In this document: one piece after another, positions 45,606-56,089 of the stretch | Position numbering within the stretch: position 1 is the first letter of the stretch | Layout of the letters: each line of letters starts with the position of its first letter | From: Verrucomicrobium sp. BvORR034 | Lineage (GTDB): Bacteria > Verrucomicrobiota > Verrucomicrobiia > Verrucomicrobiales > Verrucomicrobiaceae | Assembly (NCBI RefSeq): GCF_000739635.1 | Contig: NZ_BATQ01000185.1 | Location: 1 to 64,000 of the forward strand | Direction: 5' to 3' | DNA: 64,000 nucleotides | Notes under the pieces: model-generated | Database searches by the model: none | Told to the model about the DNA's origin: nothing | Seen by the model: only the letters and a program-made list of their open reading frames with translations | Made by a program: the position numbers and the translations under genes

Positions 45606-47065
45606 TTACTTGGCCGGCGACAGGGGCGGCCGGTGAACCCGGATCTCCTCAATCGAGCCGGCATCTTGGGTGATCTCCAGCGTGTGCTTTTGGTTGGGGA
45701 GTCCTTGCACCAGCCAGACCCAGGAGGGTCCGTGCACATCCGAGATCATTTGCAGGCCCACCTTCTCCAGATAGCGAGGCTCCGCCTTCCACTTGATCGT
45801 CAGGGTCTCGGGCACAGGCTTCACATTGGCCAGCATCAACGCATAGGGGATGCCCCAGCTCTCAGGTTCGATCACCACGCGACCAGAGTTCGAGACAAAA
45901 CGCTGATCGCTCCTGCCACTGCCATCCGGCCCGGTCTTGGAGCCGGTGAGAGTGAAGGTGAACTTCATCTTCTTGGGATCCTCCTCTGCATCCGCCCGCT
46001 TCACCTCCAGCGTCCAGTCCTCCAGCAGCAGTGGAGCCTGGGACCGGATGGGGGCAATCGCGGGCCACTTGACCGGCCCCTTCCATTTGCCTCCCGGCCA
46101 GGCGAGGGCTCGTGTGAACCCTCTCAGACTGGGAATCTCCGCAACGGGCTGACCGTCAATCCGCAGCTTCTCCGCTGTCAGGTTTGACGCCCCCTGGATC
46201 GGCACTTCCACCGCTGTGCCCTCGAACTCCAGCTTCAGTGAATCGCCGTGACGCACTGGCTGACCTGCGCTCACCCAGCCCTCGGCAGGAGATGGGCCCA
46301 GTTTGGGGTCATAGCGCAGGTACGCCTTCACGCACTCCGCCATGAGATACTCCCCGTGGGCATTGAGATGCACGTTGTCCCTCAGCAGAGCCTTGGGTTC
46401 CAGCCGGTTGTCTGCGAGATACTGCTTCCAGATGGCCCGCTGGTCGCAGAACGCCGTGCCGTACTTCCTGGACAGCGCCGGCAGCCAGTTGTGGTTCATG
46501 AAAGAATCCCAGTTCCCGCTCTGGATCGGCACCTTGGCAGGATCCATCTCCTCGGTGAGATGCTCGGTCTTGGTCACGTGATCATTCTGCTGCAGGATCT
46601 CCGCCGTGGTGCGCTCACGCACCATGCGGAGGATGTCCTCATACTTGTCGTGCGCCCCGTACACGTGAAAGATGAGCAGATCCGGCTGGAAGGGCACCAC
46701 ATCCGTCTCCACCGTGCGAGAAAGCAGCTGCGAGGCGTACCCTGCCAGCGCGAGATTTTCCACCACCAGATTGGCATGGGGAAAGCGGGCCTTCAGGTCC
46801 TCCGTCACCAGCCGGGTCCAGCCCTGCTCGGTGATGCTCTGTCCGTAGAACAGGATCCGGACGTTGTTGCGCTTCACCGGGGTGCTCTCCGCCAGCAGGC
46901 GCATCGTCCGCTGGATATGTGGCCTTTCCCCGTCATGTCCGGCAGCTTTACGGGTGGGTAGTTCTCTGCCGCGAGCGCCCCTCCCACCGACAGGGCGGCA
47001 AACCATGCGGCAGCAAATCCCGCCAGGGGGCGGATGGACCAACGGGGAACAACGCGGGAAATCAT
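45606..47065 (-). pseudogene. secreted SGNH/GDSL hydrolase, frameshifted near 46,917
   Basis: The natural N-terminus is MISRVVPRWSIRPLAGFAAA at 47065, a signal peptide that continues as ENYPPVKLPDMTGKGH. The catalytic body lies in the next frame: RTMRLLAESTPVKRNNVRIL, FYGQSITEQGW with the nucleophile Ser, and DNVHLNAHGEYLMAE. One base missing or extra in the GGGGAAA run near 46,917 breaks the link. Joined it is about 485 residues. The frame extended to 47138 without the shift has an implausible N-terminus. This may be an assembly error rather than a dead gene. Confidence 0.72.
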
Positions 47066-47398
47066 GGAACCCACAACGCCCGGCCACCCTCAGTCCTTGG
47101 AGAAATTTTTGACCCTTCGATTGCACCTCCAACTCCATCAGGGGCGGCCTGATAGACCTCTGGTGAGATACGAGGTTCTGCCATCGCAGCGAGCAACGCC
47201 GCGTTGTCTAGGTTTGAGCAAGACAGGGCAAATTTTGCTCATCAAGTCCGCCACCAGCAGACTTTCATCGGCCTTTTCAAGGGCACCCGACAGGATGATC
47301 ACTGACAACTATGCGATGGGCGAGGTAACAACTTTTCACCTTGCAACCATTCAATAGCCAAACTAATCAACCCGCCTCCTGCGGCCACGATGCCCGGG

Positions 47399-47428
47399 CA
47401 AATTGTCGAAGCATGCCTCGGCAATTTG
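47399..47428. promoter_or_regulatory. inverted repeat ahead of giant NHL protein
   Basis: CAAATTG (47399-47405) and CAATTTG (47422-47428) are inverted around CGAAGCATGCCTCG and end 21 bases before the ATG at 47450. This may be an operator or a translation-controlling hairpin. The rest of the 384-base gap before the gene holds nothing I recognise. Confidence 0.4.
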
Positions 47429-47449
47429 TCTCATTCAGAAAGAATCCCC

Positions 47450-50400
47450 ATGAAATCCCTCCGCCATTGGCTCCTCATACCTTTGCTGCTCAGCGTATTT
47501 GCCGCCCTGAGCTCGAACCTTGCCCGCGCGAATGCGCTGATCTATGCGCCCAACACCTCCAACAATCGGATCGACGCCTTTGTGGAGGGACAGGCAGGGG
47601 TGGGCATGACCATCGACCTCACCGTTCAGCCTTCCGGTATCGCACTGGACAGCGCCGGAAACTGCTACGTCTCCTCCGGCAGCAACACGATCAGAAAGTT
47701 CTCTCCCACAGGAGCGGATCTGGGCACGCTTCCCAGCACAGGGCTGAGCTTTCCGGCGGGGATGGCCTGTGACAGTGCGGGCAATCTCTATGTCATCAAT
47801 TCGGTCAGTCGCTCCATCCGGAAGTTCTCTGCTGCCGGTTCTGACCTCCTCAACATCGTCGCGGATACCGGGCTCGTCGCTCCCAGAGGCATGGCCCTCG
47901 ACGGCTCCGGCAACCTCTACGTCAGATTCAGCGGGAGTGGGGTTGTCAAAAAGTACAATTCGTCGGGAACCGAATTGCCCGTTTTCCTCAACCTGAGCGC
48001 GACCGTCATCAACGGCGTGGCCGTCGATGCGGCAGACAACGTTTATGTCAGCTACGGCAGCACCATCCGGAAATACTCTTCCGCCCAGGCGGATCTGGGG
48101 ACCTTCGCCACCCTCCCCTCCAGCGGCGTCGCTAATGCGCTGGCCATCGACAGTGAAGGCAGCGTTTACGTTTCCGATGGCGTCACCCGGACCATCCGGA
48201 AATTTTCCGCCGCCGGAGTGGATCTGGGAGTCGTCGCCGATCCCAGCACCTACCTCGCGCAATATCTCGCACTCCGTCCGTTGAGTCGGTCACTGGCTGC
48301 CTCATCGGTGATCGTGGGCCCTTCCGCCGGTTCAGCGAGCGCCCCCCTGGTTTCCTCCCCAGCGACCGCCCCGTGGACCGCTGTGGCCAACGACGGGTGG
48401 CTTCATGTGGATCATACCGGCTCGGGCAGTGGCCCCGTACCTGTAGCCTTCGATGCCAACCCGGGCCCCACCCGTACCGACACCGTCACCATCGCCGGCC
48501 AGACTTTCACCGTCACCCAGGCAGGAGCCGGATATGTGGAAGCCCAACCCCTCATCCCCCTGGCCTCCACAGGGCTGAAGTACCCTTTCACCGTGGCGGT
48601 GGACGGCACAGGCAACGTGTACATTGCTGATGCCAACAACAACGCGATCAAGAAATGGACCCCGGCCACCAACACCGTGACGGACGTGGTCACCACCGGA
48701 CTGTTGACGGTCGATGGTGTGGCCACTGATGCCGCAGGCAACGTGTACATTGCGGATACAGGCAACAACGCGATCAAAAAATGGACGGCTCCGGCTGGTC
48801 CCGTCACCACCCTGGTCTCAACCGGATTGCACAATCCCTACGGAGTGACGGTGGATGCACTGGGAAATGTGTACATCGCAGACACCTCTAACAACGCCAT
48901 CAAGAAGTGGACCGCCGCCACCCAGACCGTGAGCACGGTGGTTTCATCGGGACTCAGCTTCCCTACGGCCGTGGCGGTGGATGTCTTTGGTAATCTGTAC
49001 ATTGCCGACACTGGAAGTAACAGCATCAAGAAGTGGACGGCCACGACAGGCACCGTGACGTCCCTCCTTGCTTCAGGACTCGACAACCCCAGCGGTGTCG
49101 CCGTGGATGTCTTCGGCAACGTGTACATTGCCGACAACGGTCACAACGCGATCAAAAAATGGTCTTCCGCGACGCAGGCCATCACGGTCCTGGCAGCCTC
49201 CGGTCTGAACAGTCCGCAGGGCCTGGCGGTGGATGCCGCAGGAAATGTCTATGTGGCGAACTCCGGAAGCAACGCCATTGCGGCCATTCCCCGCGCTTTT
49301 GTGGATGTCTCGGGGAGCAACGTCCCCGCCACATCGGGGACAGGTGCCTTGTCGGTGGTCCTTCCTGCTTCCACGAACCTGCAGGCCCCCTTCACTCCTA
49401 CGAGTGATCAGCCATGGCTCACCATCACTGGCGTGACCGCGGGCGTGGTGAGCTACAGCTATACCGCCAACGCCGGGAGCAATGGCCGGACGGCCCACAT
49501 CAACCTCCTGGGCCAGCAGGTGCCGGTTCATCAGGCAGGCCCTACCCCCACTATCATCGCCAGCAGCACCAATGTGGACGCCGATGCCAACACCTTCACC
49601 ATCCAGGGCACTGGCTTTGACCCGGTGGCCAGTGGAAACATCGTCATACTGAGCAACGGGGCCATCGGCGTCGTCACCTCCGCCACCCCCACCAGTCTCA
49701 CGATCACCCTGACCACCAAGCCCACCAGCACCGGCCCCATCACCGCCTCCGTGGTGGTGAATGGCGTGGCCAGCGCCGGCAGCGTGCAGGTCGCCACCAT
49801 CCAGGCCGTGAACACGCTGACCGCCCCCGCGCTGCTGGTGGGCGCAAGTGGCGGTGCCAAAAGCATCACCCTCGTCACCACACCCAGTACCGCCGCGTGG
49901 TCAGCCACGCCCAATGCGGCCTGGCTGCATCTCACCACCGCCAACGGCACTGGCTCCACGAACGTGATCTTCACGGTGGATACGAACGGAGGTGCCCCCC
50001 GCAGCGGGACGCTCACCATCGGCGGCAAGACCTTCACCGTCACCCAGGCAGGGGCCAACTATGACCTCACCACCGTGCCCTTCACTGTGACCGCGACCGG
50101 ACTGGCTGATCCCAGCGGCGTGGCCCTGGACAGTACCGGCAATCTCTACATTGCCGACTACACCAACAATCAGGTGAAGAAGTGGACACGCTCCACCAAG
50201 ACGGTCTCCATCCTCGACACCACTGCCGCCGAGCTCAACGGTCCCACCGGAGTGGCCGTGGATGCATTGGGCAATGTGTACATCGCGGATTCCAGAAACA
50301 ACCAGATCAAGAAGTGGTCCCCGACGACGCAGACGGTCAGCATTCTCGACACCAGCGCCTCGCCCCTGCTCAGCCCCTATGGCGTCGCAGTAGATACAGC

Positions 50401-53056
50401 GGGCAACGTGTACATCGCCGACAGCGATCACAACGCCATCAAGAAATGGACTGCGGCCACCGGAGCCATCACCACGCTCGCCGGAGGCCCGATCAGTGAG
50501 CTCAACGGCCCGCAAGGACTGGCGGTGGATGCAACCGGCAATGTCTTCATCGCCGACACGCTCAACAACGCCATCCAGGTCTGGTCTCCACAGACGCAGT
50601 CCCTCACGGTGCTGGCCACGGGCGTGAATCTCCCGCGCGGCATCGCGGTGGACATCTCTGGCAACGTGTACGCGTCCACCTTTGATCACACCATCTTCAA
50701 GTGGACCGCCGCCACCCAAACCGTGAGCGCGCTGGGCACCGGGCTGAACCGCCCCTTCGGCATGGCCACCGATGCTCTAGGCAATCTCTATCTCGGCGAT
50801 CAGGGAAACAACGCGGTCAAAGAACTGGCAAACGCCTATGTGAGCGCCGCGGCGATCTCCAAGGGATCATCCGCAGGATCCGATACCCTGGTGTATCTCC
50901 CGCTGAACCGCGACCTCACCGGCCCCTTCGCCCCCACCAGCAGTCAGGCATGGCTGACCGTGGACAGCGTCGCCAATGGCGTGATCTCGTACAGCTACAC
51001 GGCCAACACCGGTGGCCCACGCACCGCCTACCTCAGTGTGTTGGGTCACCAGATCACGCTCACCCAGGGCCCCGACATCATCGTCAACTACAACAGCGGC
51101 ACCCTGGCGGCCAATGCCACCACCCTGACGATCCAGGGCAGCGGTTTTGACTCCACCACTCCAGGAAACAACATCGTCTATTTCAACAACGGCGCGACGG
51201 GTGTTGTCACCGCTTCCACCGCCAACTCCCTCACCGTCACCCTGACCTCGCCACCCACCAGCGCGGGGGCACTCACGGTTGTGGTGGAGTCGGGCGGCAG
51301 CTCCAACGGGGCGCCGGTGCAGGTCGGCATCGTGCCCCTGGCGCTGAGCACCTACAACCTGCTGCTGGACAATGCCGCTGACTCCGACACCGTGGTGCTC
51401 TCCACCGCCGCGACGGAGACCGCCTGGGCTGCCTCCGATGACGCAGCCTGGCTTTCCCTCCCACTCACCAACGCGTCAGGCAGCACGAGTTTCAAGTTGA
51501 GCTTCAGCCCCAATGCTGCGGCCACCCGCACAGCGACCGTCACCGTCGGTGGTCTGACGCTCAGCGTGACTCAGCCGGGTTCGAGCCATCAACCCGCCAC
51601 CGCCGTGCCTACACTGGTCGATACAGAGGGGTTGAACTTCCCCGCCGGAGTCGCCGTGGATCGCGCCGGCAATGTGTACATCTCTGACTACGGTGACGAT
51701 GTGGTCCGCAAGTGGAATCCCGTCACCGGAAGGCTCACCACGTTGAACACCTCTGCCGCCCCGCTCGACGGTCCGCAAGGGCTGGCGGTGGATCATGCTG
51801 GTGCGGTGTACATCGCCGACTCCTTGAACAACCAGATCAAGCGGTGGTCTCCGGTGAACAACTCGGTGAGCATTGTGGACACCAGCGCCTCGCCCGTCAA
51901 TGAACCGGTGGGCGTGGCCGTGGATGGCACGGGGAATCTCTACATCGGGGATTCCGGAAACGGTGCCGTGAAGAAGTGGGATGTCATCACCCACCAGATG
52001 ACCGTTCTGGCCCATAGTCTGAATACCCTCCAGGGCGTGGCCGTCGATGCAGCGGGCAATGTGTACTACACCTATGGCAACACGAACGGTCAGGTGGCCA
52101 TGTGGAAGGCGCAGACTCAGACCATCACCCCGCTGATCACCACCGGCCTCAACGTACCGCGCGGGCTGACGGTGGATGTGTCCGGCAACGTGTATGTGGG
52201 GGACACCTCCAACAACGTGGTCAAAGTCTGGCAGGCCCGGAACCAGACCGTAACCACGGTGGTACCGGGACTGAACTCACCCTTCGGCGTGGCGGTGGAC
52301 GGGAATCGCAGTGTGTACGTCGTTGACCAGGGAACCCAGTCCATCAAATCGCGCCCGCGCGCCTTCGTGGACACCACTCCGCAGAACCTTGCCGCCGCGG
52401 CGGGGGCTGGCACGCTCTCCCGCGTGCTGCCGCTCAACCAGAGCCTGCTGGGCCCCTTCGCCCCCACGAGCAATCAGTGGTGGCTGCAGGTGGACGGCAC
52501 CGTGAACAGCCTGATCAACACCTACCAGAGCATCAACCTCACCGGCACCGCACGTTCTGCCCAGATTGGGGTACTGGGAGTCAACATCCCCGTCACCCAG
52601 CAATCCGGTGGCACTGGCATCGGGGCCTGGCGCACCCTCTGGTTCGGCAGCTCCGCGAACTCCGGCGACGGTGCCGACACCGTTGACCCCAATAACAACG
52701 GCGTCCGCAACCTGGTGGAGTACGCGCTGGATGGCGACCCCACCGGCAACACCACCGGAGGAGATGTCCTGCCAGTGCTCTCCATCAGCAGTGGCAACAA
52801 GCTGCAGATCTCCTTCTACCGGTATCTGGATCGCACGGACCTCACCCTCACGGTGCAAGCCAGTGAGAACCTGACCACCTGGACCGACCTCGCCCAAAGC
52901 GTGAACGGAGCCGCGTTCACCGTGATCACCGCTGGCACGACGATCCATGAAACCGGCACCGATGGCTTCCGCACCGTCACTGTTGAAGACCTCTACCAGA
53001 TCTCAGATCCTGCTCATCCGCGCCGCTTCATGCGGTTGAAGGTGACAGGGCCTTGA
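47450..53056 (+). CDS. 1,868-residue secreted NHL-repeat/BACON-domain protein
   Basis: Start at the ATG at 47450 (MKSLRHWLLIPLLLSVFAAL), a signal peptide ending near LARANA. The protein is built from three NHL beta-propeller blocks with more than twenty copies of VAVDxxGNVYIADxxNNxIK, alternating with BACON/IPT-like beta-sandwich modules (WTAVANDGWLHVDHTG, PTIIASSTNVDADANTFTI). The last 150 residues (GDGADTVDPNNNGVRNLVEY) match the C-terminal region common to exported verrucomicrobial proteins. A large extracellular adhesin or carbohydrate-binding scaffold is likely. The repeated coding DNA may recombine. Confidence 0.88.
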   Translation: MKSLRHWLLIPLLLSVFAALSSNLARANALIYAPNTSNNRIDAFVEGQAGVGMTIDLTVQPSGIALDSAGNCYVSSGSNTIRKFSPTGADLGTLPSTGLSFPAGMACDSAGNLYVINSVSRSIRKFSAAGSDLLNIVADTGLVAPRGMALDGSGNLYVRFSGSGVVKKYNSSGTELPVFLNLSATVINGVAVDAADNVYVSYGSTIRKYSSAQADLGTFATLPSSGVANALAIDSEGSVYVSDGVTRTIRKFSAAGVDLGVVADPSTYLAQYLALRPLSRSLAASSVIVGPSAGSASAPLVSSPATAPWTAVANDGWLHVDHTGSGSGPVPVAFDANPGPTRTDTVTIAGQTFTVTQAGAGYVEAQPLIPLASTGLKYPFTVAVDGTGNVYIADANNNAIKKWTPATNTVTDVVTTGLLTVDGVATDAAGNVYIADTGNNAIKKWTAPAGPVTTLVSTGLHNPYGVTVDALGNVYIADTSNNAIKKWTAATQTVSTVVSSGLSFPTAVAVDVFGNLYIADTGSNSIKKWTATTGTVTSLLASGLDNPSGVAVDVFGNVYIADNGHNAIKKWSSATQAITVLAASGLNSPQGLAVDAAGNVYVANSGSNAIAAIPRAFVDVSGSNVPATSGTGALSVVLPASTNLQAPFTPTSDQPWLTITGVTAGVVSYSYTANAGSNGRTAHINLLGQQVPVHQAGPTPTIIASSTNVDADANTFTIQGTGFDPVASGNIVILSNGAIGVVTSATPTSLTITLTTKPTSTGPITASVVVNGVASAGSVQVATIQAVNTLTAPALLVGASGGAKSITLVTTPSTAAWSATPNAAWLHLTTANGTGSTNVIFTVDTNGGAPRSGTLTIGGKTFTVTQAGANYDLTTVPFTVTATGLADPSGVALDSTGNLYIADYTNNQVKKWTRSTKTVSILDTTAAELNGPTGVAVDALGNVYIADSRNNQIKKWSPTTQTVSILDTSASPLLSPYGVAVDTAGNVYIADSDHNAIKKWTAATGAITTLAGGPISELNGPQGLAVDATGNVFIADTLNNAIQVWSPQTQSLTVLATGVNLPRGIAVDISGNVYASTFDHTIFKWTAATQTVSALGTGLNRPFGMATDALGNLYLGDQGNNAVKELANAYVSAAAISKGSSAGSDTLVYLPLNRDLTGPFAPTSSQAWLTVDSVANGVISYSYTANTGGPRTAYLSVLGHQITLTQGPDIIVNYNSGTLAANATTLTIQGSGFDSTTPGNNIVYFNNGATGVVTASTANSLTVTLTSPPTSAGALTVVVESGGSSNGAPVQVGIVPLALSTYNLLLDNAADSDTVVLSTAATETAWAASDDAAWLSLPLTNASGSTSFKLSFSPNAAATRTATVTVGGLTLSVTQPGSSHQPATAVPTLVDTEGLNFPAGVAVDRAGNVYISDYGDDVVRKWNPVTGRLTTLNTSAAPLDGPQGLAVDHAGAVYIADSLNNQIKRWSPVNNSVSIVDTSASPVNEPVGVAVDGTGNLYIGDSGNGAVKKWDVITHQMTVLAHSLNTLQGVAVDAAGNVYYTYGNTNGQVAMWKAQTQTITPLITTGLNVPRGLTVDVSGNVYVGDTSNNVVKVWQARNQTVTTVVPGLNSPFGVAVDGNRSVYVVDQGTQSIKSRPRAFVDTTPQNLAAAAGAGTLSRVLPLNQSLLGPFAPTSNQWWLQVDGTVNSLINTYQSINLTGTARSAQIGVLGVNIPVTQQSGGTGIGAWRTLWFGSSANSGDGADTVDPNNNGVRNLVEYALDGDPTGNTTGGDVLPVLSISSGNKLQISFYRYLDRTDLTLTVQASENLTTWTDLAQSVNGAAFTVITAGTTIHETGTDGFRTVTVEDLYQISDPAHPRRFMRLKVTGP

Positions 53057-53281
53057 TAGGGGCGGCCTGTAGCGGGCGATGGGAACTCCAACTTTGTGTG
53101 GCCCCCATCGCCCCGTTGCCAAGCCCATGCCCACATCTTGACGAAGGTGCTGATAGCTGGCAGGTTTGTAAGCACATAGAACCCAAGCGCGGCAGCACAG
53201 CCCCTGACACCCAACAACGGTCAGCCTGCCTGCACCCGCAACAGCCCCCGGCACATCCCCTCTGCCCCAGCCCGAACAATC

Positions 53282-53473
53282 CCGGTCGTAGTTGACGACG
53301 TGAGGAGACACTAATTTCCCGGTCTATCACGCCGCGGCAGGATACGAAACCAAGTGGCCAAGGTATCCGCTGGGTCGGGCGGCAGCAGGGCGTTGGACAG
53401 GCGGATATCTGTCGCGTCATCCGCACCATAGACGCTTCAGTTAGTGTCTCCTCACGTCGTCAACTACGGTCGG
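53282..53473. mobile_element. MITE-like element with 33-bp terminal inverted repeats
   Basis: The left end 53282-53314 and the right end 53441-53473 are inverted copies of each other with two mismatches in 33, centred on GTAGTTGACGACGTGAGGAG. The interior (126 bp) encodes nothing and has its own GTCTAT/ATAGAC inverted pair. Partial copies lie at 53777-53955 and 61020-61197. No transposase is present. It could move in trans or fold as an RNA. Confidence 0.7.
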
Positions 53474-53776
53474 CTTTGACAGTCGCTCAGCAGAGGGAGT
53501 ATCACTAGAGCCGTTGAAGCTTTAGATGCGCTGAGAGGTACAAGCTGGCGCCCAGGGAAAGTGCCAGACACGACAAGCCATCATCCATCATTGAGCGACC
53601 ATCGTCACCCCGCATCCGAAAATCTCGCGAAGCGTCTTGGAGTGCGTGTGGCTCGACACCGCTTTGGCACCCCTGGTGATCACCTAGAACCCAGCCCCAG
53701 CAGCAGAACCCCTGACACCGCCATCCATCAGCCCCCTATGCCCACAACAGTCCCCGCAAATCCTCTCTGCCCCAGC

Positions 53777-53955
53777 CCGAACGATCCCGGTCGTAGTTGA
53801 CGACGTGAGGAGGCACTAATTTCCCGGTCTATCACGCCGCGGCAGGAAGCGGAGCCAAGTGGCCAAGTTATCCGCTGGGTCGGGCGGCAGCAGGGCGTTG
53901 GACAGGCGGATATCTGTCGCGTCATCCTCACCACAGACGCTTCAGTTAGTGCCTG
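53777..53955 (+). repeat. MITE-like element, copy 2 (right end replaced)
   Basis: It begins with the same left end (GTAGTTGACGACGTGAGGAG) and shares about 170 bases with 53282-53473, but after TTCAGTTAGTGCC the right end gives way to the composite repeat that begins GCCAAAGAACC. 53,470-53,776 between the copies has no gene; it includes a TTGGAGTGCGTGTGG module at about 53,636. Confidence 0.75.
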
Positions 53956-54160
53956 CCAAAGAACCTGAGGAGCTGACGTGGGGGTGTTGATGGCGGTGGG
54001 GAGGAAGCGGATGCTGTCGGCTTTCCCACCTGATCATCTCCTGCGGAGGTCCCCAAGGTAGACTCGCTTAGGGCTCGTCCAACCTTGGGCTGTGCTACAG
54101 ATCCCATACTGGGATCTACTTCGGTCTGAGGCGGGCATCTCAAGGTAGTTCCTTGGCACC
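53955..54160 (+). repeat. composite structured repeat, copy D
   Basis: Direct-orientation copy of 15893-16215. It keeps GGTGTTGATGGCGGTGGGGA and TTTCCCACCTGATCA, and its stems differ by compensating changes: CCAACCTTGGG against CCAACGTTGGG, and GATCCCATACTGGGATC against GATCCCC/GGGGATC. 54,160-54,411 contains one TCCTCACGTCGAC module and nothing else I recognise. Confidence 0.78.
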
Positions 54161-54411
54161 CCCGCAAAAGTGCACGTTTGGTCCGTTCTCCTCACGTCGA
54201 CACCCACAACCGCCTTTGGGAGTCTCTCTGCAGAAGACATCACCTTGGAACCACTGCCACTTGAGGCAAACTCACGAAACCTCCCCTCTTCCCCGTGCAC
54301 CCAACCTCGCATTTGAGACGGCTTCCAGATACAGTAGCGTCTGTGGTGCCTTCACTTCTCTCGATCCTGCCCCGACCCGCCCCACTCCAGCGGCGTGGGG
54401 GCTCGTGGCGG

Positions 54412-56085
54412 ATGGCACCCATCCTCTGGGGTATGCTGGCCTCGCCCTTGGCCCTGCCCTCAGTCCGTGCTGAATCCCTCCCCAACCCCGCCCCGGTGGT
54501 CTTGCTGGTGGATGGCAAACCGTTCTCTGCGGGTCCAACTGGCTTTCGAGTTCCAGCATTAGCCAAAACGGTCAGCTTCCGCCTGGGCAAATCCGCCCAG
54601 GAGGATCCAGAGAACTGCCGCCGCATTCGCTTCAAGCTGGATGGAGTGGATGAATCCTGGCGTCAGATCGAGAGCGAGATGTGCCTCATCGTACGGTTCG
54701 CCGATGCGGCGGGAGACCAGGTGGGGCAGCGTCTTTTCCCGGTGGATGGCATCAGTGCAGGATGGCGGGGTGAGACCGGGACTTCCACCTTCACCTCGCG
54801 ACGGGAATCCTTACGAGTGCCACCGGATGCCGCCACTGTGACGGTGGCTATTTCCTCGTCCGGCCCTCCCACGGCCATGGGACTCTATGCCGTTCGAGAC
54901 TTGAAGCTCTCGAGCCCGGCCACGCCGGCAGCAAGGCTCGTCTATGAAACGGCCTCCGGTCTCGATGAGCAGCACTCCATCGCCACTGGCTGGACGCGCA
55001 GTGGCACCCGCCCTTCCATGGCCAGGCTGGTGACCACCCCTGCGGGAGAAGCCTTGTGCATCCTGGATGATGATGCTGGAGCTCATGCAGAGTGGAATCT
55101 TCTCCGCACGGGTGCGCCACGCGTCACTCCCGGAGCGACCCTCACCGTGGAGTGGTCCGAGATGTACAACATCGGCATGGGCAACCGCTTTGATGTGAAC
55201 TACGGGCGTCTGGGCGCTGGCACCCACACGTTCTGGAGCGATGAACTGGATGCCACGGGCAACTCCCTCCATGGGCCGCGCCAGCTTCAGTTTGTGGTGC
55301 TGAAGCCGTTGTGGCGCAGCGTCTGGTTTTGGATCAGCAGTTCCACCATCGGCGGGCTGGTGCTCTGGTGGGCCTGCCGGGTCATCATCCGGCGGCGTAT
55401 CCGCCAGCACCTCGCCCGGGCCGAGCAGGAGCGGTTGGTCGAGCTGGAACGCCTGCGGATTGCGCGGGATCTGCATGACGACCTCGGGGCGAGGCTCACT
55501 CACATTTCGCTCATGAGCGGGCTCGCCGAGAACGAGCCCCAGAGCGAGTCCTCGCGGGAGAGCTTCCAACGCATCTCGGCCATGGCTCGCGAGCTGGTTG
55601 GCGCGCTCTACCAAACCGTCTGGACCGTGAATCCCGAGCACGATCACCTAGAGGCGCTGGTGAACTACATCTGCCAGCTCACGCAGAACTTCTGCGACAC
55701 TGCGCGGATCCGCTGCCGCATTCATTCCTGCGAGGTGCCGGGCCAACGCCGCGTCACCAGTGAGGTGCGCCACAACATCACCCTGGCCGTGAAGGAAGCG
55801 CTGCACAATGCCATCAAGCACGCCGCGGCCACCGAGATCACCGTGCGCATGGAGTTCACCGATCCGACCCTCACGATCACCATCACCGACAATGGGAGCG
55901 GATTCGATTCCGCAAACACGACGCCAGGGCACGGTCTCAACAACATGGAGCGCCGCATGAATTCCCTGGGAGGCACCGTTTCCTTCCAGAGCGTGCCCGC
56001 CAAGGGCACCACCGTCCGATTCGAAGTGCCCATTCCTGCCACGCCCTCCAGGCGGCCATCACCATCCTCTTCTCCTGCGACCTAA
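54412..56085 (+). CDS. NarX/DesK-type sensor histidine kinase
   Basis: Start at the ATG at 54412, giving signal peptide MAPILWGMLASPLALPSVRA; a GTG at 54295 is an alternative. 557 residues. Periplasmic residues 25-300 are beta-rich, perhaps ending in a Y_Y_Y-like domain (HTFWSDELDATGNSLHGPRQ). A TM helix at about 303-326 leads to a HisKA_3 motif with phosphoacceptor His in RIARDLHDDLGARLTHISLM and an ATPase with VKEALHNAIKHAAATEI and ITDNGSGFD. The response regulator follows 4 bases downstream. Signal unknown; a polysaccharide fragment is possible. Confidence 0.88.
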   Translation: MAPILWGMLASPLALPSVRAESLPNPAPVVLLVDGKPFSAGPTGFRVPALAKTVSFRLGKSAQEDPENCRRIRFKLDGVDESWRQIESEMCLIVRFADAAGDQVGQRLFPVDGISAGWRGETGTSTFTSRRESLRVPPDAATVTVAISSSGPPTAMGLYAVRDLKLSSPATPAARLVYETASGLDEQHSIATGWTRSGTRPSMARLVTTPAGEALCILDDDAGAHAEWNLLRTGAPRVTPGATLTVEWSEMYNIGMGNRFDVNYGRLGAGTHTFWSDELDATGNSLHGPRQLQFVVLKPLWRSVWFWISSSTIGGLVLWWACRVIIRRRIRQHLARAEQERLVELERLRIARDLHDDLGARLTHISLMSGLAENEPQSESSRESFQRISAMARELVGALYQTVWTVNPEHDHLEALVNYICQLTQNFCDTARIRCRIHSCEVPGQRRVTSEVRHNITLAVKEALHNAIKHAAATEITVRMEFTDPTLTITITDNGSGFDSANTTPGHGLNNMERRMNSLGGTVSFQSVPAKGTTVRFEVPIPATPSRRPSPSSSPAT

Positions 56086-56089
56086 GCTG

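Noticed and set aside
46910..46925. Programmed -1 frameshift at the GGGGAAA run of the SGNH gene
   Set aside because: The run is not a proper X-XXY-YYZ heptamer in the zero frame and I see no downstream pseudoknot; a plain indel is simpler.
53003..54167. Short frames between the NHL gene and the histidine kinase
   Set aside because: They fall in repeat copies and MITE ends, and equivalent copies elsewhere break the same frames.
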